From contig CAVVRY010000019.1 in NCBI GenBank assembly GCA_963750735.1, positions 1-64,000 of the forward strand: 64,000 bases of DNA, read 5' to 3'. The stretch comes from JANTGF01 sp963750735. Its GTDB lineage: Bacteria > Bacteroidota > Bacteroidia > Bacteroidales > VadinHA17. Positions 24,940-33,013 of this stretch are shown piece by piece; within the stretch, counting starts at the first letter, position 1, and every line of letters begins with the position of its first letter. The notes under the pieces were generated by a model. It saw nothing but the letters and a program-made list of their open reading frames with translations. It made no database searches and was not told the DNA's origin. The position numbers were made by a program, and so were the translations under genes.

Positions 24940-25474
24940 AGCTTTGTTTATTGATAGGGATGGAGTTATAAACAGGGAAAGAAATTATGTCCATCGCATT
25001 GGTGATTTTGAATTTTTGCCTGGAATTTTTACTCACTTGCAAAAATTTAATTCCCTTGGGTATTTAATTATTATTATCACAAATCAGGCGGGTATTGGCA
25101 GAGGGATTTACACTGTAGAAGATTATAACAAGCTGACCAGTTGGATGCTGGATGAATTCAAGAAAAATAAGGTAGAAATCACTGATGTGTATTTTGATCC
25201 ATATCATCCTGAACATGGAGTGGGAGAATATAGAAAGGAAAGTTATGACCGAAAACCCAATCCAGGAATGATATTGAAGGCTTCAAAGAAACATGCAATT
25301 AATCTGGAGAAATCAATTCTTATTGGAGATAAGTTAAGTGATATTCAAGCAGGATTGAATGCGGGGGTGGGAGACCTTTTTTTGATTAATACTGGTCATG
25401 AAATTGAGGATGTCGAAGTTCCGATTGAATGTAAATTGGTAAATTCGTTAGACGAAGTATTGAAAATGCAGTAA
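24932..25474 (+). CDS. gmhB: HAD-family heptose-1,7-bisphosphate phosphatase-like, zinc ligands missing
   Basis: A 180-residue HAD phosphatase of the GmhB/HisB-N type. Catalytic motif 1 is FIDRDGVIN, motif 2 IITNQAGIGRG, and motif 4 LIGDKLSDIQAG. In typical GmhB a zinc site is formed by CPHHP and CDCRKP segments; here these read DPYHP and SYDRKP, so all the usual Cys/His ligands are replaced. The start at 24932 overlaps the end of hddC. The operon context supports the heptose step between kinase and guanylyltransferase. It could also be a related histidinol-phosphatase-like enzyme. Confidence 0.82.
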   Translation: MNKALFIDRDGVINRERNYVHRIGDFEFLPGIFTHLQKFNSLGYLIIIITNQAGIGRGIYTVEDYNKLTSWMLDEFKKNKVEITDVYFDPYHPEHGVGEYRKESYDRKPNPGMILKASKKHAINLEKSILIGDKLSDIQAGLNAGVGDLFLINTGHEIEDVEVPIECKLVNSLDEVLKMQ

Positions 25475-25484
25475 TATTTGAAAG

Positions 25485-26606
25485 ATGAAGATAATTATTG
25501 TAGGACCGGCATACCCAATACGTGGAGGCTTATCTGTGATAGATGAGGCCATGTGCAGGGCATTCAATACTGCCGGCCACAATGCATCTATCGTTACATT
25601 TAAAATGCAGTATCCTGAAGTTTTGTTTCCAGGTAAAACTCAAAAGGCTGATGGGCCTCCTCCTGAAGGATTGGATATCCATGTATGGATGAACTCTGTG
25701 AATCCAATTAACTGGGTTCGGGTGGCAAAGAAAATAAATAAATTAAAACCTGATTTGCTTATTTTCAGACAATGGATTCCATTTATGGCCCCTTGTTTTG
25801 GTACTATATCCCGTTTCATTGATAAAAATATTAAAATTTATACTGTTGTTGATAATCTTTTTCCTCATGAAAAACGCCCGGGTGATAAGTTACTGACTAC
25901 ATATTTTCTTAAAGTTTGCGATGGTTTTATTACCTTTTCAAAAACAGTAAAAGCGCAACTGGAGGACCTGAAATTTAGCAATATCGTTTTTACTCCCCAT
26001 CCTATTGATGACAATTTAGGTTTACCTGTTCCCAGGATGGAGGCTGCTGATTATCTCGGTCTTGATAGCAATTACAGATATGTATTATTCTTTGGGTTGG
26101 TTAGAAAGTATAAAGGCTTGGATTTATTGCTGGAATCACTTGCTCAACCCAGTATTCGAAAGTTAAATCTCCGTTTGCTGGTAGTTGGTGAATTCTATGA
26201 TGATCCTGAAAAGTATCAGAAAATAATTGAAGAAAATGGTTTAACGGATACCGTAACAGTAATAAATGAATTTGTACCGGTTTCTGATATTAAATATTAT
26301 TTTTCACTCGCTGATCTGGTTGCCCAAACCTATCACACAGCTACTCAAAGCGGTATAACACAGATTGCCTATAATTTTAATCGTCCAATGCTGGTAACGG
26401 ATGTTGGAGGTTTATCTGAATATGTTCCACATGGGAAAGTGGGGTACGTTGTTAAGAAAGATCCCAGAAAAATTGCTGAGGCAATTACTGATTTTTTTGA
26501 AAATAAGAGAGAGGAAGAATTCACTGCAAATGTTAAGGAGGAAAAAAAGAAATACGACTGGGAAAAGTTTGTTGAGAAAGTGCTTGAAATGCACAGCAAT
26601 AGTTAG
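25485..26606 (+). CDS. Family 4 (GT-B) glycosyltransferase
   Basis: A 373-residue GT-B enzyme. The N-terminal domain starts KIIIVGPAYPIRGGLSV. The C-terminal domain has LFFGLVRKYKGLDLLLESL (about residues 203-221), VVGEFYD, and the nucleotide-sugar segment with TATQSGITQIAYNF and LVTDVGGLSEYV. It follows gmhB by 10 bp and is probably the last gene of the heptose operon, so it may transfer the heptose onto a surface glycan. Sugar and acceptor are not shown by sequence. Convergent with the Nudix gene. Confidence 0.85.
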   Translation: MKIIIVGPAYPIRGGLSVIDEAMCRAFNTAGHNASIVTFKMQYPEVLFPGKTQKADGPPPEGLDIHVWMNSVNPINWVRVAKKINKLKPDLLIFRQWIPFMAPCFGTISRFIDKNIKIYTVVDNLFPHEKRPGDKLLTTYFLKVCDGFITFSKTVKAQLEDLKFSNIVFTPHPIDDNLGLPVPRMEAADYLGLDSNYRYVLFFGLVRKYKGLDLLLESLAQPSIRKLNLRLLVVGEFYDDPEKYQKIIEENGLTDTVTVINEFVPVSDIKYYFSLADLVAQTYHTATQSGITQIAYNFNRPMLVTDVGGLSEYVPHGKVGYVVKKDPRKIAEAITDFFENKREEEFTANVKEEKKKYDWEKFVEKVLEMHSNS

Positions 26607-26635
26607 TTCCTACCCAAACAAATAAAACTTATTCA

Positions 26636-27079
26636 CTACCGGTAAGTATCCTTTAGCAGTTGGCCAACCTTCTTATCAATTGGAAAACTGAGGTCTTCAA
26701 TATTTATATCTTTAATGGATTGCCATCTAAATGATTGACTACCATTTACCATTTCTTCAAAGTCAAAAGCTTTCCTGGATATCCTGAATTGAGGAGCATC
26801 TTTAAATTTGACACGGTAATAAATACTTATTAACTGATGGTCCTCAAAAAACATTGCTTTTTGGAAATAATCAGTTGTATAAAAATGTGATATTATTTCA
26901 ATTTCCTGGCCAAATTCTTCTTTTGCTTCCCTTTTAATGCAATCTGCTGGCCCTTCGCCGGGTTCAAGTCCACCACCTGGGAATTTGATCATTTTCATTC
27001 CAAGTTGAAATTCATCGCTCAGAAGAACTTCATTGTGCTTATTGATGATAAGCCCGTAAACACGGATAATTATATTCAT
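26636..27079 (-). CDS. Nudix hydrolase
   Basis: A 147-residue Nudix-fold protein. The Nudix box spans about residues 35-57 (FPGGGLEPGEGPADCIKREA then KEEFGQE), keeping the metal-binding REA.EE.G core. Nudix enzymes hydrolyse nucleoside diphosphates linked to another group; the substrate here is unknown. It ends 29 bp from the convergent glycosyltransferase and starts 24 bp downstream of miaA on the same strand, so the two are probably co-transcribed. Confidence 0.88.
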   Translation of the reverse strand: MNIIIRVYGLIINKHNEVLLSDEFQLGMKMIKFPGGGLEPGEGPADCIKREAKEEFGQEIEIISHFYTTDYFQKAMFFEDHQLISIYYRVKFKDAPQFRISRKAFDFEEMVNGSQSFRWQSIKDINIEDLSFPIDKKVGQLLKDTYR

Positions 27080-27103
27080 ATTATTTCTATTGTGTGTTTA
27101 AGT

Positions 27104-28000
27104 TTACGAGTTCTTGACGAATTCTAAGATTTCATTCTCCTTTTTTGGATTAAACCAGGTAATTTCAGAATCTCGCTGAAACCAGGTTACCTGTCTTTTC
27201 GCAAATCGGCGGGTATTCCTTTTTATCAACTCGACCGCCTCCACCAATGAAATTGAACCGTCGAAATACGAAAAAAGCTCTTTGTAACCAACAGTATTCA
27301 ACGCATTTAATTCTTTAAGCGGATATAGGATTCTGGCTTCTTCAAGAAGACCTTGGTCCATCATCTGATCAACTCGTTTGTTAATTCTATCGTATAATTC
27401 ATCCCGATTCAAATTGATTCCAATTTTTAAAATTGAAAAATCTCTGGATTTTTTCTTCCGAGTTAGAAAGGATGAGTAGGGTTTGCCTGTCATTATGGAG
27501 ATTTCAAGGCCTTTTAATATTCGGTTTGGATTTTTTAAATCAACTATATCATAATATTCAGGGTCCAGCATTTTCAGCTGAATCCTCAAGCTCTCAATAC
27601 CTTCATTTTGATATTGCTCCTGCAATTTTTGACGGATCAATGGATCAACTGTTGGTATATCATCAATTCCGGAACACACTGCATCAATATACATTCCAGA
27701 CCCACCTACCAGTAAAGCTTTATCATATTTTTCAAATAAGCCTGGAAGAATACTTAATACATCCATCTCAAACATGCTTGCATTGAAATAATCATGGATG
27801 GATTTGTGTCCGACAAAATGGTGTTTTATTCTTTTTAATTGATCTGCATCAGGAGGAGCGCTACCTATTTTTAATTCCTTATAAATTTGTCTTGAATCAG
27901 CAGAAATGATTTCAGTATTAAGTTTTTCTGCTAGTTTTACTCCCAGCTCTGTTTTACCTGATGCTGTGGGACCTAAAACAATAATAAGGGAGTTTTTCAT
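27104..28000 (-). CDS. miaA: tRNA dimethylallyltransferase
   Basis: Adds a dimethylallyl group to N6 of A37 in UNN-decoding tRNAs. The 298-residue protein has the P-loop VLGPTASGKTELG (residues about 8-20), the substrate loop SADSRQIYKEL, GSAPP, GGSGMYIDAVCSG, and the C-terminal NTRRFAKRQVTWFQRD. Length and motifs are normal. It lies in a minus-strand run with the Nudix gene downstream. Confidence 0.95.
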   Translation of the reverse strand: MKNSLIIVLGPTASGKTELGVKLAEKLNTEIISADSRQIYKELKIGSAPPDADQLKRIKHHFVGHKSIHDYFNASMFEMDVLSILPGLFEKYDKALLVGGSGMYIDAVCSGIDDIPTVDPLIRQKLQEQYQNEGIESLRIQLKMLDPEYYDIVDLKNPNRILKGLEISIMTGKPYSSFLTRKKKSRDFSILKIGINLNRDELYDRINKRVDQMMDQGLLEEARILYPLKELNALNTVGYKELFSYFDGSISLVEAVELIKRNTRRFAKRQVTWFQRDSEITWFNPKKENEILEFVKNS

Positions 28001-28115
28001 ATCATAAATACCAGGATGCAGAATGACTGACCCAATTATTTGGTATGAAAACTAATATAAAAAGATTTTATACCGAAATCTTTTTACAAATATTGAACCT
28101 TTTTGGGGAATTTTA

Positions 28116-28628
28116 CTAGATATCCAGGTCGTCTAATGACTGGTACATGTTAGAGTCATCCTCATCTTCATCAAAAATATCTGATGGGTCTGTAGGAATC
28201 ATATCCTGCATCATTATCTGTTCAGGGATTTTACCTTCCAGTCGCTTACATTTAGGATATTGTAGAGTCCCATTTTGCTTATCAATAGAAATCAACTCAA
28301 TATTAAAAGCTCTGTCAAAGAAAAAATCATGAATATACAGAAGTCGGCTTTTTTCAATATTCAGATAATCTTCCAGAAGAGTATTATCCATTTTTAATAA
28401 CCCATTTCCATTTCCTTTTTCACTAAACATTTCAAAAAGAGTAACCTCTTTCTCTTTTTCCCATTTATAATTAGTCAAATAAAATGACGCCATCTGTTGA
28501 CTATCATATTTTAACTCTTCCTGAATGCTTTTGTGGAAATCATGAAATGTTTGATTTGACCTTAATTCCAGTTCCAGAACGAAATCTTCTTCTTCCTGTG
28601 AAATGGCCCTGAAAGTGTATATCTGCAT
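28116..28628 (-). CDS. Conserved hypothetical protein, PRiA4_ORF3 / IS1096-passenger-like
   Basis: A 170-residue soluble protein with no signal peptide. The N-terminal half (YTFRAISQEEEDFVLELEL, then FHDFHKSIQEELKYD and SFYLTNYKW) resembles the small alpha-beta fold of the PRiA4_ORF3 family, called IS1096 element passenger TnpR family in some annotations. The C-terminus is strongly acidic (DIFDEDEDD). Despite the name there is no transposase or terminal repeat nearby, so I do not treat it as mobile. Function unknown. Confidence 0.65.
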   Translation of the reverse strand: MQIYTFRAISQEEEDFVLELELRSNQTFHDFHKSIQEELKYDSQQMASFYLTNYKWEKEKEVTLFEMFSEKGNGNGLLKMDNTLLEDYLNIEKSRLLYIHDFFFDRAFNIELISIDKQNGTLQYPKCKRLEGKIPEQIMMQDMIPTDPSDIFDEDEDDSNMYQSLDDLDI

Positions 28629-28701
28629 AGTTCTATTACAATTGAAATACTTTTATTTAAATATACGTAATTCTATAAAAAAGTTATGTATGTATAAAAG
28701 A

Positions 28702-29769
28702 TTATTTTAGCAACAAATGTAAAAAATTTATAGTATCCACATTATCAGAATAATCCCATAAGTCAGGGAATTGAGTTTTTCCAAAAGGAATATTGCCCAG
28801 TTCTTTTTTTGATGTAATACATTGAATTTTTTCCGCCTGCACATCCAAAATCTCTTTTATTTCCTTATCATTTTTAAAATATTGATAGTATAAAACCCCA
28901 ATTGGACTTGATATTTCAAAAGCTTCCCTAAGAATCAGAAAACCATTATCAATCACTTTTATGTTTTCCATCTTATATAGTGCAGACTGGTATAAAAAAT
29001 TGTTCATATATCCCTTGTGTAAAGTAAAAGAGTTAAACTCATCGAGGGCTGAAATCAAAGGATTGAAATTGTAATTCAATGGAACAAGTAGTTTTGAGAT
29101 ATTCCTGCATCCCAATCCGAAATACAAAAAAATATCGTTTGCGAGGGCCTGTAGCTCAGTATTTGATTCCTCTCCGGTAAGAATTGCTATGCTGTTTCGA
29201 TTCTTCCGGATGATGCTGGGAATATTTTTGTATCCATATTTAAAGTATCTGGCAGTATTATTTGAACCTGTGGCAATTAGACCGTCGATGTGGTTGGGTT
29301 CTGAGGAACTAAATGAAATGAAATTTTTGAAATGAGGTTCAATATCAATAAGGATTTTGGCAATCATTTCTATCAATCCTCCTTCTTTTGAAGATACCTT
29401 CCCAATGAAGTAATTTCCTGAGATCAATACCGATATAAAATCATGAAAACCTACCAATGGAATATTCCCTGCCATAATTACACCTATCTTTTTGCCGCAG
29501 GATATTTCACAATAGGAATAATTGCTTAACCATTTTCTGATTTTTGCCTCACTAAGTGATTGGGCAATAGAAAGTAAGGCATGATCAATAAACTCTGAAG
29601 TGAACCATTGATTTATCTCGGTCGATTTTGTTTTGATTTTTAAATACTCAGCCTGCCAATCAGCTTTAAAATATAAAGGGGCGTTGCTTTCTTTACATTC
29701 AGGCAGGCAACTTAATACGTCTCCTAAGCGGGAAAAACTAATTATTCTTTGGTCGAGTGAAAGGTGCAT
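28702..29769 (-). CDS. Acyl-CoA reductase (LuxC-like)
   Basis: An approximately 355-residue member of the LuxC/acyl-CoA reductase family in the aldehyde dehydrogenase superfamily. Visible are IGVIMAGNIPLVGFHDF (cofactor region), GSNNTARYFKYGY, IAILTGEES and the catalytic-Cys segment FGLGCRNISKLLVP. I chose the ATG at 29769 (MHLSLDQRI), which fits homologues, over one ten codons upstream. Bacteroidota commonly carry such a gene without any luciferase genes, so a role in fatty aldehyde metabolism rather than light production is likely. The physiological substrate is unknown. Confidence 0.83.
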   Translation of the reverse strand: MHLSLDQRIISFSRLGDVLSCLPECKESNAPLYFKADWQAEYLKIKTKSTEINQWFTSEFIDHALLSIAQSLSEAKIRKWLSNYSYCEISCGKKIGVIMAGNIPLVGFHDFISVLISGNYFIGKVSSKEGGLIEMIAKILIDIEPHFKNFISFSSSEPNHIDGLIATGSNNTARYFKYGYKNIPSIIRKNRNSIAILTGEESNTELQALANDIFLYFGLGCRNISKLLVPLNYNFNPLISALDEFNSFTLHKGYMNNFLYQSALYKMENIKVIDNGFLILREAFEISSPIGVLYYQYFKNDKEIKEILDVQAEKIQCITSKKELGNIPFGKTQFPDLWDYSDNVDTINFLHLLLK

Positions 29770-29849
29770 TCCAAAATATCCTGTTCGCGAAGTTATCAAC
29801 TATTTTTGAATGATACCAATCAAGTTTCTTAACTATCTATCGTTATCCT

Positions 29850-31154
29850 TCATTTATTCAACTCCCCCTCAAAATGCAAGTCTTCACGTATTTTATTAGC
29901 TCGCTGGTAGGCTACCAGAGATATGGAAACATAGTTATTTGCAATCATTGATTCTTCTGTGGGTTCAAATCCACTTTTGGCAAGAAACTTTTCGTAATAT
30001 TCCAGAGCCTTTTTCTTTTCATCCAGATAATGATCGTATACTGAGGCAATATTGTAAAGAACAACGTAATCTGAAGGATCCAACTTATAAGCAAGCTGAT
30101 AATTTTTTAATGCTTCAGGGTAATTTTCCAAGTTAGTAAGACTACCTGCCATATATTTGTGTACGGAAGCTTTTATGGTTGGAACTGGCTCCATTAATTT
30201 TTGGGTAAGAACAAAATAATTGTAAGCTGAGTCGAAATTTTCAAGCCCGTAATGGGCCATTCCAAGGTAATAGCAGCTGTTGGCTGTACTGTCTTCCTGA
30301 AAAACCTTTTCTAAAATTGGAATTGCCTTGGCTTCATTTTCAGCATATACATATGAAATACCAAGATATTTCGTTGTAAAAACAGAACTGTCACCCAGAG
30401 ACCTTGCCAGCTTAAAAAGATCAATTGCAGACATATATTTCTGCAAAAGATAATTGCAATATCCCTCCAGGCTGATGAGTGGTAAACTGGTGCTGTCATG
30501 CATTCTACCCAGTTTAACTACACTCAGTGCCAGGCTATAATCTCCTTCCTGGTTGTGCAGGGTAGCGAGCTTTGCAATCAGTCCCTGGTCACGATTGTTA
30601 ATGTTCGTAGCATTATGCATAAACCAGGTTGCCTGTTTTAATGAATCTAGGTTCATATATGTCAAACCCAGTTCTTTATTGAAAGTGTAATTTCCGGGCT
30701 GTTCAATAAGCAATTTCTTGTAAATAGGGATGGCCTTCAGGTATTTTTTTCCGTTGTAATATGATTTGGCCAGTTCAATACGAGCGAGCAGTTGAGTACT
30801 ATCTATTTCCAGTATTGTTAGATAGGTATCTGATGCTTTTGAGTAATCACCCAATTGAGAATATGATGCTCCCTGGGAGTATTTTATGGGGAGATTTTCA
30901 GGAAAATATTTGACTGCTTTCTGGAAATCACCCAATGCCTCTTTGTATCTCGTCAATTTCTGTTTTGCCTGACCCATAGGAGCCCAGGCCCAGGTTGCAG
31001 AAGAGTCAGTTTTTAAAATATTCTCACATTGGGAGATGGCTATCTCATACTCCTGATTTAGAAGAAGTAATGAAATGGAGTCTTTCTGGCTTAATTGCTG
31101 GCTGAAGAGTGAGAATGAAATCAGCGATAGCAATGTAACAGTAAAATATTTCAT
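29850..31154 (-). CDS. Exported tetratricopeptide-repeat protein
   Basis: A 434-residue protein. The N-terminal signal peptide (MKYFTVTLLSLISFSLFSQ) is followed by about ten TPR helices pairs, for example the units with ALGDFQKAVKYFPENLPI, AIPIYKKLLIEQPGNY and ALKNYQLAYKLDPSDYVVLY. It is expected in the periplasm or attached to the envelope, acting as a protein-binding scaffold. It lies downstream of the blaI/M56 pair but is separated from it by a terminator, so it has its own transcription. No enzymatic domain is visible. Confidence 0.8.
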   Translation of the reverse strand: MKYFTVTLLSLISFSLFSQQLSQKDSISLLLLNQEYEIAISQCENILKTDSSATWAWAPMGQAKQKLTRYKEALGDFQKAVKYFPENLPIKYSQGASYSQLGDYSKASDTYLTILEIDSTQLLARIELAKSYYNGKKYLKAIPIYKKLLIEQPGNYTFNKELGLTYMNLDSLKQATWFMHNATNINNRDQGLIAKLATLHNQEGDYSLALSVVKLGRMHDSTSLPLISLEGYCNYLLQKYMSAIDLFKLARSLGDSSVFTTKYLGISYVYAENEAKAIPILEKVFQEDSTANSCYYLGMAHYGLENFDSAYNYFVLTQKLMEPVPTIKASVHKYMAGSLTNLENYPEALKNYQLAYKLDPSDYVVLYNIASVYDHYLDEKKKALEYYEKFLAKSGFEPTEESMIANNYVSISLVAYQRANKIREDLHFEGELNK

Positions 31155-31182
31155 CTGATTTTAGAGTTGGCTACAATTTATG

Positions 31183-31214
31183 AAAAAAACCACACCAAAA
31201 GTGAATTGGTGTGG
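31183..31214 (-). terminator. Intrinsic terminator of the blaI-M56 operon
   Basis: CCACACCAA pairs with TTGGTGTGG (9 bp, 7-base loop). On the minus strand the stem is followed by TTTTTTT. It lies 22 bp beyond the M56 gene stop. Confidence 0.9.
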
Positions 31215-31235
31215 CTTTTCTATTCAAATTCCCAA

Positions 31236-32504
31236 TTAATTTAATGCAAAATTAATTGGGAAAGTATATTGAACACGTACATTCTGACCTCTTTGCTTAC
31301 CCGGTTTCCAATTAGGTGATGATTTTATAACCCTGATGGCTTCTTTATCAAGAATTGGATCAACACCTCTTTTTATTGCAACATTGGTCATTGACCCATC
31401 CTTATCAATTACAAATTCAATAAATACCTTTCCGGAAATGCCATTTTCAATTGCTACATCAGGATATTTTAAATTATTTCCAATATATTGTCTGAACTTT
31501 GCTCCAGTATTATCCCCCTGGAATTCAGGCATTTCTTCAACAACAAAGAAAACTTCATCGGTTACTTGTGCTTCAGAAAGATCTTCTTCAACAGCCTGGA
31601 TTTCAGTTTCCGGAATTGGGTCTGCGAGATCATCTGAGTTGCTAGAGCAGGAAAAAATAAATACCAGAGCAACTAAGATTGGGACGGTCAACAATAGTTT
31701 GAGATTTGCAATACGAGTACTTTTACTTTTTGTCATCATGATGATACGTTTTTTAATTAAAGATTTATTGAAATTATTCCCTACAGGAAAAAATTGAATG
31801 CCAAATATTTGATTCATAATTAGGTTTTGATACTTTTCAAGCTGTGCTCCTTTTTGAAGAACTAATGAATCTGCTGTGTACTCGTGAATTTCTTTAAAAG
31901 AAAATCGGTAGAGCCATACTATTGGATTAAACCATTGAAATACTATAAGCAATTCGGAAATAATAAGGTCGAAAGTGTGTAATTGCCTGATATGAATCTT
32001 TTCGTGGTCTAAAATCTCGTCTTCTTCTAGTTCACCTGTATGATCAGCTGGTAGAAACACCCAGTTAAAAAATGAAAAGGGGGATATATTCTGTTGGATC
32101 TTAATTATATTAATATTTCCAATTTTGGAGGATTCTCCTTTTTTTATCCAGTTCCAAATCTGGTAAAAACGAAAGATTAATATTCCACTAAAAAAACTGA
32201 CCCCCGATAAATAAATTACCAAAAGTAAGCTTACTGATTTTGCCAATAATATGCTGGTTACAGACTGGCTAATACCAGGTGTGATTAAAACTTCTTCCAA
32301 CTGAACAAAAAAGGCAATGGAACTTGTTCCTGCTTTCAGTTGTATGTTTATCAGAGGGATAATCAGAGAAAGTAGGATGGATAGCGCCAGATATAAGCGA
32401 TTCCTGTTAAAATAGGTGTCTTTTTTCAGAAATATCCAATATACAATATATAAAAGAGCTAGGCTTACGCCTGACTCAAATAAATACAGAATAAAATTAT
32501 TCAT
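31236..32504 (-). CDS. BlaR1/MecR1-like M56 metallopeptidase with C-terminal TonB domain
   Basis: A 422-residue inner-membrane protein. It has membrane helices near residues 5-25, 38-55, 85-110 and 265-285. The zinc protease motif HEKIH is at about residue 167, with a downstream EYTAD segment. After the last helix, which ends in FSCSS, an acidic linker leads to a TonB C-terminal fold (YPDVAIENGISGKVFIEFVI, then DPILDKEAIRVIKSSPNWKP). The start overlaps the blaI stop by 8 bases, so the two are coupled. By family logic it senses an envelope signal and inactivates the BlaI-type repressor. There is no beta-lactam-binding domain, so the signal is unknown. Confidence 0.87.
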   Translation of the reverse strand: MNNFILYLFESGVSLALLYIVYWIFLKKDTYFNRNRLYLALSILLSLIIPLINIQLKAGTSSIAFFVQLEEVLITPGISQSVTSILLAKSVSLLLVIYLSGVSFFSGILIFRFYQIWNWIKKGESSKIGNINIIKIQQNISPFSFFNWVFLPADHTGELEEDEILDHEKIHIRQLHTFDLIISELLIVFQWFNPIVWLYRFSFKEIHEYTADSLVLQKGAQLEKYQNLIMNQIFGIQFFPVGNNFNKSLIKKRIIMMTKSKSTRIANLKLLLTVPILVALVFIFSCSSNSDDLADPIPETEIQAVEEDLSEAQVTDEVFFVVEEMPEFQGDNTGAKFRQYIGNNLKYPDVAIENGISGKVFIEFVIDKDGSMTNVAIKRGVDPILDKEAIRVIKSSPNWKPGKQRGQNVRVQYTFPINFALN

Positions 32505-32883
32505 TTTTGTGCTTTTTTATTTCAATTTCCATGAGTTTGTGAATTTCTTCCATCTCGCTTATACTTATTGACTTTTCTTTAGCAAAAAAAGACACCATCT
32601 GTTCAAATGAGTTGCTAAAATAATTTTTAACAAATCCTTTCATATGAACTTTGGTGTACTCTTCCTTATTTACAAGAGGATAATATTTATGGGTTTTTCC
32701 GTAAGCTGTGTAGGAGACAAAGCCTTTTTTTTCCAGAATGCGGACAATGGTCGAAACTGTATTGTATGCGGGCTTTGGTATTGGAAGCTTTTCAATGATT
32801 TCCTTCACGAAGGCTTCTTTCAGCTCCCAAAGGATTTGCATGATTTGTTCTTCCGCTTTTGTAAGCTCTTTCATGTTGTACAA
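32497..32883 (-). CDS. BlaI/MecI/CopY-family transcriptional repressor
   Basis: A 128-residue winged-helix repressor. The DNA-binding domain runs over residues 1-75 (LTKAEEQIMQILWELKEAFV, then NTVSTIVRILEKKGFVSY) and the C-terminal helix dimerises. Two perfect palindromes cover the promoter region directly upstream, as expected for autoregulation. It overlaps the M56 sensor gene. Target genes beyond its own operon are not evident in the window. Confidence 0.92.
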   Translation of the reverse strand: MYNMKELTKAEEQIMQILWELKEAFVKEIIEKLPIPKPAYNTVSTIVRILEKKGFVSYTAYGKTHKYYPLVNKEEYTKVHMKGFVKNYFSNSFEQMVSFFAKEKSISISEMEEIHKLMEIEIKKHKNE

Positions 32884-32893
32884 TTTTATACAA

Positions 32894-32901
32894 CAAATGT
32901 A
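32894..32901 (-). promoter_or_regulatory. Candidate -7 box of the blaI-M56 operon
   Basis: TACATTTG on the minus strand fits TAnnTTTG and starts at the edge of the first operator palindrome, sharing its last two bases. It ends 10 bases before the blaI start codon. Confidence 0.65.
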
Positions 32902-32938
32902 TAACTAAAAAATTAGTTATACAACTAAAATGTTAGTT
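32900..32938 (-). promoter_or_regulatory. Tandem palindromic operators for the BlaI-type repressor
   Basis: Operator 1 (32900-32921) has perfect 9-base arms TATAACTAA and TTAGTTATA around AAAA. Operator 2 (32923-32938) has arms AACTAA and TTAGTT around a 4-base centre. Their centres are exactly 20 bp apart, about two helical turns, and they cover the region just upstream of and touching the -7 box. This is the arrangement expected for repression by a BlaI/MecI dimer pair. Confidence 0.8.
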
Positions 32939-33013
32939 AATTTCGAAAATAAATTATAACTTCCAAATTAGGAGGGAGTTATGGCCTAGTAATTTTTTTA
33001 CTAAAAGATTAGA

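Noticed and set aside
28116..28628. Mobile-element origin suggested by the IS1096-passenger family name
   Set aside because: No transposase, inverted repeats or target duplications are visible nearby.
29940..29990. tRNA-like T-arm word in GGTTCAAATCC
   Set aside because: It lies inside the TPR protein coding sequence and no cloverleaf can be built around it.
31336..31797. 153-residue plus-strand open frame
   Set aside because: Shadow of the M56/TonB_C gene on the opposite strand.
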